Of a DNA stretch of 64,000 nt, positions 8,600-17,093 are shown piece after piece; position 1 is the first letter of the stretch; each line of letters begins with the position of its first letter. The stretch comes from Bordetella pseudohinzii. Its GTDB lineage: Bacteria > Pseudomonadota > Gammaproteobacteria > Burkholderiales > Burkholderiaceae_B. Both the position numbers and the translations under genes were made by a program. Below the pieces are notes generated by a model that saw nothing but the letters and a program-made list of their open reading frames with translations, had not been told where the DNA came from and made no database searches. Location: positions 1 to 64,000 of the forward strand of contig NZ_JHEP02000008.1 in the NCBI RefSeq assembly GCF_000657795.2, given 5' to 3'.

Positions 8600-8631
8600 A
8601 GCCGAAGACCGAACGGTCTTCGGCTTTTTTT
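8600..8631 (+). terminator. Intrinsic terminator after radC
   Basis: An 11-bp stem (AGCCGAAGACC / GGTCTTCGGCT) with a GAAC tetraloop is followed by seven T residues. It lies 22 bp beyond the radC stop and overlaps the last codon of the convergent integrase gene. Confidence 0.9.
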
Positions 8632-10120
8632 ACGCCGCGAGTAGCTGCTTGGCGGTGAGCCGCTTTTGAAGCTCGGCTGGCGCCACGGTTCCCGACAGCA
8701 GTCTTTCCAAATATTCGCCGAGCTTCGCCCATGCTGCTTGCTTCTCGTCGGCGTAGTCGTAGAGTTGGTAGTGCCGCCTGACACGGTTCTTGCCCGTGTG
8801 AATGACGTGATTTTGGCAGCGGTCGATGATGTTTGGATCGATTCCCAGTGACTCCATGATGGTCGACCCCGTTCGCCGCAAATCATGAGGCGTCCAATTG
8901 CCGTTTTGGCCTTTGCCGAGCACCAGGGAGTTGTCCGAAGCGCGACGTGCTTTGGCCTTTCCGTTGAACATGGCTTGCCGATCTTTGATTTGCTTAGTAA
9001 AGGCCTGCTTGTACATCGGTTGGTCTACCCCCGCGTCATCATTGTCGCGCGAAGGTAGGAGCCAGCGGGATGATCCTGCCAGGCTGACCAGGGTCTCGAA
9101 ATGCTTGACTGCGAAGGGTGACAGAAAGACCAGGTGGTCGCGCTTCTGTGATTTTCTGCCCTTGACGTTCGCCTTGGGAATGAACCACGTACCTTCTCGG
9201 AGATCGAGATGCGAAATTTCGGTTAGGTGCAGTTCCCCTATCCGGCATAGCGTGCTCAAACAGATCCAGGAAACTGCCTGCAACGCCTTGGATGGAGGCT
9301 TCCTCTTTCGCTTGTCATCCGAAGCGAGATACTGCTCCTCCAACTCGCGGTATCGAGTCTGGAGTTCGACAATCTCAATAGGCGGGAGAACCCGTTCGCG
9401 CGCGTTATCCGGGTCGTAATCGTCCGCCAGGAGCACCCCGAGCTCAACCAGCTCAACCGGATTCCCTTCCGAAAGCAGCTTTCGCCATGGTTGGCGCTTT
9501 TCTGCCCAATGGAACATCTGGCCCAGTATTTGGTAGGTCACCTCGGCAAGCCGATTGCAACCGCGGCCGACAATCGAGCGGATCACTCGCTCAATATCCT
9601 TCTCGCGAATTGATCGCACGGGAGTATCACCGATCAAGGGAAGCACGTCTTTTTCAACGATGCGCTTCACTTCGGTGTTGCCATCTGCTCGCTTCACTCC
9701 CGATTCCAGCCAACTTTTATACATCTCTTGGAACGAAAGGGCGTCGGTCGTGGCCTCTTCTTCAGCGGCGGTTACAGCGGCAGATTCAGCTGCCATAGCT
9801 TCCCGCACCTGGGCTTTTTCCAAGTCGCGGACGGCTGACGGATTGCGGCCCGCCTTAATGTCCGCCCGCGCTTTGTTCCTGGCGGAGCGGATCTCGTCGA
9901 GTGTGCGCTCCGGCCATGAGCCGCAGTAGAATCTCTTTACCTTGTCGCCCATGCGATAGGCGTATCGCCACACCACGGCCATCGTGCCGCGCTGAATGCG
10001 GATCTCCCCACTCAGGCCGTCTCCATCGGCCAGGTGATCACCGACCCATTCCGCCGGTACCGCTTCCAGTTCTTTGACGGTCCACCGCGCACCTTTTCCG
10101 CGTTTTGGGTATCTCGTCAT
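8630..10120 (-). CDS. int: P4-type tyrosine site-specific integrase
   Basis: A 496-residue recombinase. The N-terminal arm-binding DUF4102-like region includes IRIQRGTMAVVWRYAYRMGD and the usual LDEIRSARNKARADIKAGRNP-type pattern. A SAM-like core-binding domain lies in the middle. The C-terminal catalytic domain has Arg in LCRIGELHL, His-x-x-Arg in TPHDLRRTG, and the tyrosine region RRHYQLYDY. A TTG start at 10153 is possible; the ATG at 10120 gives the more usual MTRYPKRG-type start with GAAGAAAT upstream. It is transcribed away from the tRNA-Pro fragment 180 bp upstream, so that fragment is its probable attachment site. It should excise and integrate the island. Confidence 0.93.
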   Translation of the reverse strand: MTRYPKRGKGARWTVKELEAVPAEWVGDHLADGDGLSGEIRIQRGTMAVVWRYAYRMGDKVKRFYCGSWPERTLDEIRSARNKARADIKAGRNPSAVRDLEKAQVREAMAAESAAVTAAEEEATTDALSFQEMYKSWLESGVKRADGNTEVKRIVEKDVLPLIGDTPVRSIREKDIERVIRSIVGRGCNRLAEVTYQILGQMFHWAEKRQPWRKLLSEGNPVELVELGVLLADDYDPDNARERVLPPIEIVELQTRYRELEEQYLASDDKRKRKPPSKALQAVSWICLSTLCRIGELHLTEISHLDLREGTWFIPKANVKGRKSQKRDHLVFLSPFAVKHFETLVSLAGSSRWLLPSRDNDDAGVDQPMYKQAFTKQIKDRQAMFNGKAKARRASDNSLVLGKGQNGNWTPHDLRRTGSTIMESLGIDPNIIDRCQNHVIHTGKNRVRRHYQLYDYADEKQAAWAKLGEYLERLLSGTVAPAELQKRLTAKQLLAA

Positions 10121-10157
10121 ATTTCTTCGAATCTCTCCGTTCTTCTGCCTCAAGCGC

Positions 10158-10184
10158 CATATGGGACAACATATGGGACAACAT
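10158..10184. repeat. Tandem 12-bp repeat upstream of the integrase
   Basis: CATATGGGACAA occurs twice in tandem (10158-10169, 10170-10181), followed by CAT. It lies in the integrase promoter region and could bind integrase or a repressor. Confidence 0.65.
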
Positions 10185-10264
10185 TTTTGCGGCTGTCAGC
10201 GTACATTAGCGAACGTCGACGAACAAGGAAATTTGGATAAAGCCTTACGAATCAGCTGGTTATT

Positions 10265-10292
10265 CGTTCGCTGACGTTCGCTGACGTTCGCG
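10265..10292. repeat. 10-bp tandem repeats beside the attachment site
   Basis: CGTTCGCTGA is repeated 2.8 times at 10265-10292, immediately before the tRNA-derived sequence. Related GCGAACGTC stretches lie at about 10209-10220. Short direct repeats next to a crossover site are typical arm-type binding sites of integrase or an excisionase. Confidence 0.7.
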
Positions 10293-10301
10293 CGTTTCTA
10301 A

Positions 10302-10346
10302 TTTGGGAGCAGAGGGTCGCGAGTTCGAATCCCGCCGCCCCGACCA
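10302..10346 (+). other. 3' half of tRNA-Pro(UGG): island attachment site
   Basis: The 45 bases begin at the anticodon loop TTTGGGA. They continue with the 3' anticodon stem GCAGA, variable region, T-arm with loop TTCGAAT, acceptor strand CGCCCCG, discriminator A and CCA. The 5' half is absent: upstream is island sequence with repeats, so this cannot make a tRNA. Together with the adjacent integrase this marks the island end produced by recombination into the tRNA 3' half. The intact tRNA-Pro(UGG) should lie at the other end of the island, outside this window. Confidence 0.88.
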
Positions 10347-10358
10347 AACAAATCAAAG

Positions 10359-10394
10359 GATAGGCTTGCTTCTGGCAAGCCTATCTTTTTTTTT
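10359..10394 (+). terminator. Intrinsic terminator of the original tRNA-Pro gene
   Basis: A perfect 11-bp stem (GATAGGCTTGC / GCAAGCCTATC) with loop TTCTG and nine T residues lies 12 bp after the CCA end. It belongs to the original chromosomal tRNA locus and marks the chromosome side of the junction. In the other direction it may also help end the fimbrial operon. Confidence 0.92.
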
Positions 10395-10403
10395 CGGGTC
10401 CGG

Positions 10404-11384
10404 TCAGTAATAAAGCGTCGCAACAATGGTGTCGCTATAGCTGCCGACGGCAAGATCCGGCTGCGCGGGCACTTCGCCATACACGGTGATGGCAACGGTG
10501 TTGCCGGCGACATCGGTGGTGCCCGCGGCCCTGTCTGTCTCGTCATCGTCGCCCCAGACGCGGGTATGCGCTTCGTCCAGATACAGCTGATAGCGCGCGG
10601 TGCCCGCGGGGCCGGCCATTCTGCGCATGGCGCCGTCAAAGTGCTGGCCATTGTTCAAACCGACTTTCCATGGCGTGCCGGGCGCGCACTGGACCCGGAT
10701 GGATCCGTGTTCGTGAATGGCTTGCTGGGGCGGGGGCGTGGCGCCGAAATTGATGTCCGTCGCCACGATCCAGCAGGCATTGTCATAGGTGGCCAGGACG
10801 CCGGAGGAGTGGAATGCGAGCGAGCCGCCGCCGCTGCCCCCGCTTGTGCAGTCCGCCGAGACGGGATAGTCCGTGTTGCTGTAGCGGTACCGCAGCGTGC
10901 CCTGGATGCCTTGTTCCTGGAAGTTCCGCGATGCGGACACGGCCTGCCCGGGATAGACCCAGCCGTAGATAGGCGCATGTGTCGATACGGGTGAGCCGGG
11001 CGTCACGGCGAGTTGCGTCTGGTAGACCGGGATCGAGCCAGGCGCGCCAATCAGCTGTGTGTGCGCGGGATCGGAGAACAGGTCGTACTTGAGGAATCCG
11101 CCGTTGTAGTTGGTCATGCGCCGCGTGGCCTGGCCCGCGCTCCAATCGCCCGGGCCGAGATAGAGGCATATCTGGTAGTACAGTGTCCGGCCGCCGGCGT
11201 AATCCGGCGCGCAGGTGTACTTCAGATTGCTGGTCGTGGCCCGGCCGGCCGCGGTGACCGTCCCGAAGTTCATCGAGAACGCGCCGTTGACATGGCAGGT
11301 CTGCGCCTGGGCGCTTGGGCTGGCGAGAAACAGCAGCCCCATGGCCATCAGTTGGCACAGGCCCAGGAGACGTCTTATCGGCAT
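10404..11384 (-). CDS. Spore coat U domain fimbrial tip protein (CsuE-like)
   Basis: A 326-residue secreted protein with a signal peptide ending at SAQA. Two spore-coat-protein-U (SCPU) domains follow, each opening with a cysteine-containing strand (residues about 29-165 and 195-326). The second ends in the SYSDTIVATLYY-type final strand. Two-domain SCPU proteins are tip adhesins in archaic (Csu-type) chaperone-usher pili. It is last in the leftward four-gene operon and overlaps the usher stop by 10 bp. The surface ligand is unknown. Confidence 0.85.
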   Translation of the reverse strand: MPIRRLLGLCQLMAMGLLFLASPSAQAQTCHVNGAFSMNFGTVTAAGRATTSNLKYTCAPDYAGGRTLYYQICLYLGPGDWSAGQATRRMTNYNGGFLKYDLFSDPAHTQLIGAPGSIPVYQTQLAVTPGSPVSTHAPIYGWVYPGQAVSASRNFQEQGIQGTLRYRYSNTDYPVSADCTSGGSGGGSLAFHSSGVLATYDNACWIVATDINFGATPPPQQAIHEHGSIRVQCAPGTPWKVGLNNGQHFDGAMRRMAGPAGTARYQLYLDEAHTRVWGDDDETDRAAGTTDVAGNTVAITVYGEVPAQPDLAVGSYSDTIVATLYY

Positions 11385-13780
11385 ATCAGCTCTCCAAGAT
11401 CAAACCGGCCATGCTGGGCGAGGCCCGTGGGAAGTTCGACCGCGCAACGCCCCCCCCGGTCGCGGACGGTGATCTTGGCGCCTTGCGGCGGGTCTTCGAC
11501 ATAGACCCGGCCGTCATAGCCGACCACGATCGTCCGGTCTCCCGGGCTCAGTTTCGCCACCGTGCCGGCGCGGACGAAGGCGCCGGAGGCATGGCGCAGC
11601 GCGAATTCAAGCGCCAGCGTCGTTTTCATGGGAAAGCGCGCGACCATCCCGCTGCCGGTGGCGGGCACCGCCTTCATGCGGACGCGCTCGACGCTCACGT
11701 CCGCGGGCAAGACCAAGGGGTCGACGGAAAGGTCGTTTTCCTGCCAGGAATTGAGCGGCGTGACCAGCAACAGGCCTTTGTCGTCGGTCGCGCCGACCAG
11801 GCGATTCTCCAGTTTGACGGGGACGTTCGCAATGCCATCGGTCGACACCAGGGCGAAGGAGTCATAGACGCGCCGCATGGGGAAGACGCTGCCCTTCATG
11901 AGCAAGATGCCTCCGGTCGCGCCGGCATAGCCGGTCGTGTTGCTTGGGGCATCCTGGTTGTGCCAATACTGGGTGCCGGCCCGCCATTCGCCGTAGCGGC
12001 TCAGTTGATTGATTTCGGCCTGTCCGCCGCCTTCCTGGCCCGCGCTGGCCTGCATCCGCCATCCCCAGCCGTCGGCGTCGCCGGGCAGGTTGCGGGCAAG
12101 CCCCGCGGTGGCGGTATTCCCATGGTTTTGATGTTCCATGCTGGTCCACGCCTGGAGCTTGTCGCCCAGCGGCAGGGTCCAGTAGGCGTACGCGCTGGTG
12201 CCGCCCTTGCCGTCCAGGTCGCGATTGGCGCCTATGCTCAGATGGCCGTATCGGCCCAGGGATTGCGACCAGCTGAGTCCGGCGTAGCTGGCGCGCGGGC
12301 TGTCGCGATAGTCTTGCCGGACATAGCTCGCGCCCAGCTGCCCGCCGCCTATGCTCCAACCCAGGAAGGCCTGGGAGGTGCGCAGCGGCAGCCGGGATCC
12401 CTGCAGCGTGCCGATGTCCCGGAATGAGGCGTCCCGGCGCACGGTGGAAAGATTTACGCTGATGTCATGGCCCTGCCACTGATAGCCGGCGCCGTACTGC
12501 TTGCCGCGCTGTGCATCCTGGTTGCTCGATGCGCCCGAGACGTTGACCACGCCGAGTTGGCCCAGTCTGAACAAGGCGCCCACGCCGCCCATGGTCAGGC
12601 CGCCGGCCGCCTCGCCATGCGCCTCCAGCGTGATGGTGTTGCTCAAACCGTAGCGGCCGCTGGCGCTGTACATGACCTCGTTCGCGTAGGAGAAAGAGCG
12701 CAGGCCATAGTCTTCGCGCAATTTCCCGACTTCGAACGACCAGTCTCCGAGACCCTGCTGCAGCAGCTGGGTGCTGTTGTAGATCGAAAAATTGACGACG
12801 CGGCGCTGCCCGGTAATGTCGGTGATGACCATCTGGGCCGTGCCCGCGCCGGTAATCACGGGAGTGCCGACGATCTGAAACTGGCCCGGCGGCACCTGGC
12901 TTTGCGCCTCCCGTATGCCGTTGACATAGAGATCCACCACGGAGGGCAGGGCGGTTTCGCCGACGAAGGACGCCAGTGGCACGGTCACGCGATAGGGCTG
13001 GAGATCGAAATTGCGCGAGATGCGCAATCCGCCAAAGCGCATGGTGCGGGTCCAGGACAGCGCGCTGTTGAAGGTGTCTCCCACGGTCGCCGTGATCATC
13101 GGGTCCGGGAAGTCCAGCTGCCAGGAGCTGTCCAGGCGCGTGCTGGTGAAGGTGTTTTCACCATGGTTGCCGCCCAACGATTGGACCAGGTTGCTCGTCT
13201 TCCATAGGCCCGGGCCCACCCCGAACATCCTGAACTCGGTCCAGCCGCTGACCATCCGGGCGCTCCGGTCTTTCTGGCCATAAAGATCGTAGTTGAGCAG
13301 CAATCCCGGCGCCTGGGCCGTGGGGTCCAGATGGGGCATCGCGGGCGTGCGATAGCCCAGTTCGGTTACCGGTCCGCTCAGCGAGCTGACGGGAGCGAGC
13401 AATATCAGCTGCTGGTCTGTCGCGTCATAGTCCTGCCGCAGGCCCGGCACGTCGTCCAGCTTGACCAGGCCGGAGGCCGATGCGGCGCCAGGCCAGGTCA
13501 GGCCCAGGTCCGTAAGCGTCGCCGCATCCGCCAGCAGCTGGCCGTCTCGCAATACGAAGTGCGCCACACGCCGCAAATGAACGCGGTTGAGCATGACCTC
13601 CAGATAGAGGTCTTCGTCCTGCCGGGAATCCGCGGCCTGGCCGGCCGGCGCTTCCTGGGGCTGGGGCCCCGGGTGTTCAACCGCCTGGGCGGCGCACCCG
13701 GGTTTCCCTATCCCGATTGCAAAGACAACGCTAGCGGCAAGTGCCTTCCAGGGGCACCGCTTGTGCGTCAGTGTCATCAT
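11375..13780 (-). CDS. Fimbrial outer-membrane usher (CsuD/FimD-like)
   Basis: An outer-membrane usher of about 800 residues. The N-terminal chaperone-binding domain contains DLYLEVMLNRVHLRRV after a signal peptide. The beta-barrel follows, with plug-region sequence such as FVGETALPSVVDLYVNG and VVNFSIYNSTQLLQQGLGDW. A C-terminal domain ends near FDLGELICR. The frame opens at a TTG (13801); I prefer the ATG at 13780 (MMTLTHKR), which still overlaps the chaperone gene by about 50 bp. It exports and polymerises the SCPU-domain pilins brought by the chaperone. Confidence 0.92.
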   Translation of the reverse strand: MMTLTHKRCPWKALAASVVFAIGIGKPGCAAQAVEHPGPQPQEAPAGQAADSRQDEDLYLEVMLNRVHLRRVAHFVLRDGQLLADAATLTDLGLTWPGAASASGLVKLDDVPGLRQDYDATDQQLILLAPVSSLSGPVTELGYRTPAMPHLDPTAQAPGLLLNYDLYGQKDRSARMVSGWTEFRMFGVGPGLWKTSNLVQSLGGNHGENTFTSTRLDSSWQLDFPDPMITATVGDTFNSALSWTRTMRFGGLRISRNFDLQPYRVTVPLASFVGETALPSVVDLYVNGIREAQSQVPPGQFQIVGTPVITGAGTAQMVITDITGQRRVVNFSIYNSTQLLQQGLGDWSFEVGKLREDYGLRSFSYANEVMYSASGRYGLSNTITLEAHGEAAGGLTMGGVGALFRLGQLGVVNVSGASSNQDAQRGKQYGAGYQWQGHDISVNLSTVRRDASFRDIGTLQGSRLPLRTSQAFLGWSIGGGQLGASYVRQDYRDSPRASYAGLSWSQSLGRYGHLSIGANRDLDGKGGTSAYAYWTLPLGDKLQAWTSMEHQNHGNTATAGLARNLPGDADGWGWRMQASAGQEGGGQAEINQLSRYGEWRAGTQYWHNQDAPSNTTGYAGATGGILLMKGSVFPMRRVYDSFALVSTDGIANVPVKLENRLVGATDDKGLLLVTPLNSWQENDLSVDPLVLPADVSVERVRMKAVPATGSGMVARFPMKTTLALEFALRHASGAFVRAGTVAKLSPGDRTIVVGYDGRVYVEDPPQGAKITVRDRGGRCAVELPTGLAQHGRFDLGELICR

Positions 13781-14549
13781 TGAATCGAGCTTTAAGCGCA
13801 AGGCCGGCGGTCAGCGGCGCGGGAGATTTGATCGCCCATCCCATTTGTTTCCCAGGCAGCACGTAGCCGAGCAGGCCGTCTTCGATAAGCTGTTGTTTCC
13901 CATCGGTCGATACGGCGGTCACCGAACTGATCCGCAGGGCGCGCGGACTGTTATTGCTGAAGCGCAATTCCGTGCCGCCGCCTCTGCGCGGCGTGAACTG
14001 GGCGCACACCCGGCTGAGGTCGGTCTTGTGCGGCGCTTGCGCGTCATCCGCGGGATCGGCCGGCTTGGCCGAACTCGCCGCGATAAAGACGGGTATGGAG
14101 TAGCGCAGCAGGATTTTCAGCCCCACCCCCTTGGCGGGCGTTTCCTGGGGCAGCTCGTCAATCAATACCCGATAGGTCTGTTCATCCGCGGCCGGGGTGG
14201 GCTTCAGGCGGACGATACGCACGGTCTGCCGGTTGCCCGGCGCCACCCGCATGATCGCCGGGCTGGCGACCACGTCGGTCGCGGGGATCAGGCGATCCGC
14301 GCCGCCTTCCTGCGTCCAGCGCATGACGCGCACCTGCGCTTCCAGGGGATTCTGGCCGCTGTTGAAGACTTGCAGCGCCTGCGCTGACTGGGCGGACTCG
14401 AATTGCAGACGCACGGGCGACACCTGAAGCACCGCCGCCTGCGCTGGCTGCAGGCTTCCGAACGCAAGCCAGGTCGCCATGGCGCCGATGAGGCCGGCGG
14501 CGGCATACAGACGCGGGCGACGGTATGCCGGATACTTGATCAAGCTCAT
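13731..14549 (-). CDS. Periplasmic fimbrial chaperone (CsuC/PapD-like)
   Basis: A 272-residue PapD-family chaperone with a signal peptide ending near AQAA. The first immunoglobulin-like domain has VSPVRLQFES and the G1 strand region (GVGLKILLRYSIPVFIA). The donor-strand and subunit-anchoring basic residues lie around VRIVRLKP. The second domain has LRFSNNSPRALRISSV. It is the second gene of the operon, 17 bp after the pilin gene. It stabilises pilin subunits in the periplasm and hands them to the usher. Confidence 0.92.
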   Translation of the reverse strand: MSLIKYPAYRRPRLYAAAGLIGAMATWLAFGSLQPAQAAVLQVSPVRLQFESAQSAQALQVFNSGQNPLEAQVRVMRWTQEGGADRLIPATDVVASPAIMRVAPGNRQTVRIVRLKPTPAADEQTYRVLIDELPQETPAKGVGLKILLRYSIPVFIAASSAKPADPADDAQAPHKTDLSRVCAQFTPRRGGGTELRFSNNSPRALRISSVTAVSTDGKQQLIEDGLLGYVLPGKQMGWAIKSPAPLTAGLALKARFNDDTDAQAVPLEGTCR

Positions 14550-14566
14550 AGTGGCCTCCAGATTTT

Positions 14567-15085
14567 TCAGTAAGTAATAGTGGCCGTGATGGTGTCGAGA
14601 TAGCTGCCGACAGGCTCGTTGCCGGCCAGCCTGGCTCTGGCGAATACCGTGAGCGCAATGTTGTAGGCCGGGCCTATGCCCTGCCCGATGCCCGAGTACC
14701 AGGAGGTGGAGTCATTGCCCCAGTTCTGCGTGCGCGCGGCGTCGTGCGTCAACTTGTAGCGGATGGAGGTGCCGGAGCTCGCATTGAGCATGGCCCGGTC
14801 GTCGGGATCCCGAGACGTCGTGCCGCCATCAAGGCCCAAGGTGAAGGGCAGGTCCTTGGTGCACTGGACCTGGATCGTGCCGGTCTCGTCGATGTCGAAA
14901 TTCGCGGCGGCGGGATGAGAACCAAACTCAACATCGCTGGCGGAGACAATCAGGCAAGTGCCTTGAATCGAAATCCGCACCTGGAAGGTCGTGTCCGTCG
15001 TCTGGCTCTGGGCCAGGGCGGTGCTTGATGTTCCGGCAATGACGCTGGCGGCCAATACCCGGGATAAGCGGCGAAAACTGTGCAT
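14567..15085 (-). CDS. Spore coat U domain major pilin (CsuA/B-like)
   Basis: A 172-residue pilin with a signal peptide (MHSFRRLSRVLAASVIAG ... ALAQ). A single SCPU domain follows: one early Cys in GTCLIVSASDVEFGS, a second in IQVQCTKDLPFTLGL, and the terminal strand GSYLDTITATITY. The frame is open from 15208, but the 41 extra residues precede the signal peptide. The ATG at 15085, with GGGATGA upstream, fits. As the first gene of the operon it is the likely main shaft subunit. Confidence 0.87.
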   Translation of the reverse strand: MHSFRRLSRVLAASVIAGTSSTALAQSQTTDTTFQVRISIQGTCLIVSASDVEFGSHPAAANFDIDETGTIQVQCTKDLPFTLGLDGGTTSRDPDDRAMLNASSGTSIRYKLTHDAARTQNWGNDSTSWYSGIGQGIGPAYNIALTVFARARLAGNEPVGSYLDTITATITY

Positions 15086-15684
15086 AAGATCATCCCAAAA
15101 ATGTGAATGCATCCATTGCGCGAACGTCGTCATGGTTCGAGTCAACTCGCAGATGAGCGATCCGCCCACCTGTGTCCAGGTGAGACAGCGGAGCGACGAC
15201 GGCATCATGCATGGATGAGTCAGGCCAAGCCTTTGGCAGGGTTATCAGGAAATGATGGCGGAGGGCGCCGATGTCGACGCATGTGCAGGAGACTGCGGGC
15301 TGCATGGTTCGATGCAGCGTCCCAGCAGAGACCGATAGGCACATGAAACGAGGAACCCATCACGCTCGGGAAAAGGCACGGATTTATTGATTCTGTAAGT
15401 GGGCGCCTTGAATGTGAGCGGTGACAGTGATATTGACGTTCGGGAGGCTAACCGGAAAGGCCGCGCCAGCCCATTAAGGCTTTCCCCTAGGGAATCCAGG
15501 CAGGCGCATCAGGCGGATTCTGTTACGAACGATGTTGGCTCGCGCCGCGGTTGTTCGGCGTGAATGGACGCCCCAGTGGGATCATCGCAAATACGCGATG
15601 TCCGCTTTCTGTGGAAAGAATTCCGTGGACATGGGCACTGTCGTGATGCGCTCGTTTCTTGCCGCCGCGCGGGCAGGGCGTGTT
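15086..15684. other. 599-bp region upstream of the fimbrial operon
   Basis: No credible gene is seen; open frames here are short or antisense. It should hold the promoter of the leftward pilus operon. Two symmetric elements stand out: GCTGCAT-N6-ATGCAGC at 15299-15318 and TTCCC-CTA-GGGAA at 15482-15494. Neither is followed by a T-run, so they are more likely protein-binding sites than terminators. Confidence 0.45.
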
Positions 15685-16581
15685 TCAGCAGGCGAGGGAG
15701 GCTTGCTGCCGCACCAGCAGCCGCACAAAGGTTTCGCATTCGGGGCGCAGGGGTTCGAAGGCCGAGTTGATGAGGTAGACGGCCACGGGAATGTCCAGGT
15801 CCACCGGGCGCACGGCCAGGCCGCTCCAGAGTTCTTCATCGACGCAGAATTGGTTGACGAGCGCGACTCCGATGCCCTCGTGGACCAGGGCGCAGGCCTG
15901 TTCGGAGCGGTTGATTTCCACCAGCGGGGTATCGTCGACGCCGGCGGCGCGCAGGCGTTCGCGGATGAGGGCGCCCATCGGCATCTCTTGTTGGTAGAGG
16001 ATGAGCGGCACGCCGGCCAGGTCGCCGAGCTTGATGGTCTTGCGCCGCGCCATGGGGTGGCTGCGCGGCACGGCCAGGCCGATTTTGCCGTCGAACAGCG
16101 GGGCGCAGTTCAGGTTGGGATGATCGATGGGCCAGATGGACAGCGCAAAATCGATGACCTTGCCCAGCAGATCGGCGGGCATCTCCTTGATGAGGCTGGT
16201 CCGGTAGGAGAAGGCCGCGGGCGGCTCGGTGGCGAGATAGCGTTTGATAGCCTTGGGAACGACGCGCAGGCCGAGGGCGGGGCTGCTTGAGAAGCTGATG
16301 CGTTGCTGGCGCTGCTCCTTGAGGTTGTCGACCAAGCCATCGATGCGGGCCGCGGCGCCATAGAGTTCGTCCACTTCCCGGAAGATCACGCGCGCATTCT
16401 CGGTGGGGCGGAGCGCGCCGTTCTTGCGGTCAAACAGCATGAGCCCGAGGCTGCGCTCGATATGGGCGAGGGTGCGGCTGATGACGGGCTGCGATACGAA
16501 CAGCATGCGCGCCGCGCCGCTGGCCGAACCGGTCAGCATGACGGCCCGAAAGACCTCCATATGTCGAAGCTTGAATTTCAC
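15685..16581 (-). CDS. LysR-family transcriptional regulator
   Basis: A 298-residue LysR protein. Residues about 5-63 form the winged HTH (LRHMEVFRAVMLTGSASGAA, then VSQPVISRTLAHIERSLG). The C-terminal part is the two-lobe co-inducer domain (SSPALGLRVVPKAIKRYL). It diverges from the gene at 16703 across a 121-bp gap, so it is the natural regulator of the carboxymuconolactone-decarboxylase/dehydrogenase/Bug operon. The inducer is unknown. Confidence 0.92.
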   Translation of the reverse strand: MKFKLRHMEVFRAVMLTGSASGAARMLFVSQPVISRTLAHIERSLGLMLFDRKNGALRPTENARVIFREVDELYGAAARIDGLVDNLKEQRQQRISFSSSPALGLRVVPKAIKRYLATEPPAAFSYRTSLIKEMPADLLGKVIDFALSIWPIDHPNLNCAPLFDGKIGLAVPRSHPMARRKTIKLGDLAGVPLILYQQEMPMGALIRERLRAAGVDDTPLVEINRSEQACALVHEGIGVALVNQFCVDEELWSGLAVRPVDLDIPVAVYLINSAFEPLRPECETFVRLLVRQQASLAC

Positions 16582-16702
16582 CTTGTCTCCTGGCGCTATG
16601 TCTTATGGCTATACCCGCCGCAGCATTCGCATATCCGCGACCGGGGCGGCCTTCCTAGAATAACTGGCAGCAGGCCGAAGGGTTCGGCCGCGACCAGGAG
16701 CC

Positions 16703-17092
16703 ATGATGATGAATGTGAAGGAGACCGGCCGGGCTGTCCTGCGCCGTGTGCTGGGGGAATCGTATTTCGAGAAGCGAGAAGCGGGCCGCAATGCGTTCAA
16801 CAACGACGCCCGCGAGTTGGTCGAAGCCTATTGCTTCGGCGCGATCTGGGGGCGTCCTGGCCTGCCCGACCGCACCCGCAGCCTGTTGGTGCTGGCGATG
16901 CTGACCGCGCTGGGCAAGGGCGCCGAGCTGAAGATGCATGTGGTGGGCGCGCTGAACAACGGCTGCACGGTCGATGAGATCAAGGAGACCTTGCTGCAGG
17001 CGATGGTGTATTGCGGCGTGCCGGCCGGGGTCGAGGCTTTCCGCGCGGCCGAAGAGGTGCTGGCCGCCCAAGACCGGATCGGGAAGGCCTGA
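16703..17092 (+). CDS. Carboxymuconolactone decarboxylase family protein
   Basis: A 129-residue all-helical protein of the CMD/AhpD-like family. It has the PcaC-type core: FGAIWGRPGLPDRTRSLLVL, ELKMHVVGALNNG and EIKETLLQAMVYCGVPAG. There is no CxxC pair, so it is the PcaC-like rather than the AhpD peroxidase type. An AGGAG site precedes the run of ATG codons at 16703. It is followed after one base by a dehydrogenase gene and then a Bug receptor. The substrate may be a lactone or keto acid; the exact reaction is not clear because other protocatechuate genes are missing here. Confidence 0.88.
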   Translation: MMMNVKETGRAVLRRVLGESYFEKREAGRNAFNNDARELVEAYCFGAIWGRPGLPDRTRSLLVLAMLTALGKGAELKMHVVGALNNGCTVDEIKETLLQAMVYCGVPAGVEAFRAAEEVLAAQDRIGKA

Positions 17093-17093
17093 C

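Noticed and set aside
10265-10292. A CRISPR array
   Set aside because: The 10-bp units are directly tandem with no spacers, and no cas genes are present in the window.
10302-10346. A functional tRNA gene
   Set aside because: D-arm, 5' acceptor and 5' anticodon stem are missing; the 5' flank is repeat-rich island DNA.
11315-12427. 370-codon open frame on the plus strand inside the usher gene
   Set aside because: Antisense to a well-supported usher; high-GC codon bias on the other strand creates such frames. No domain seen.
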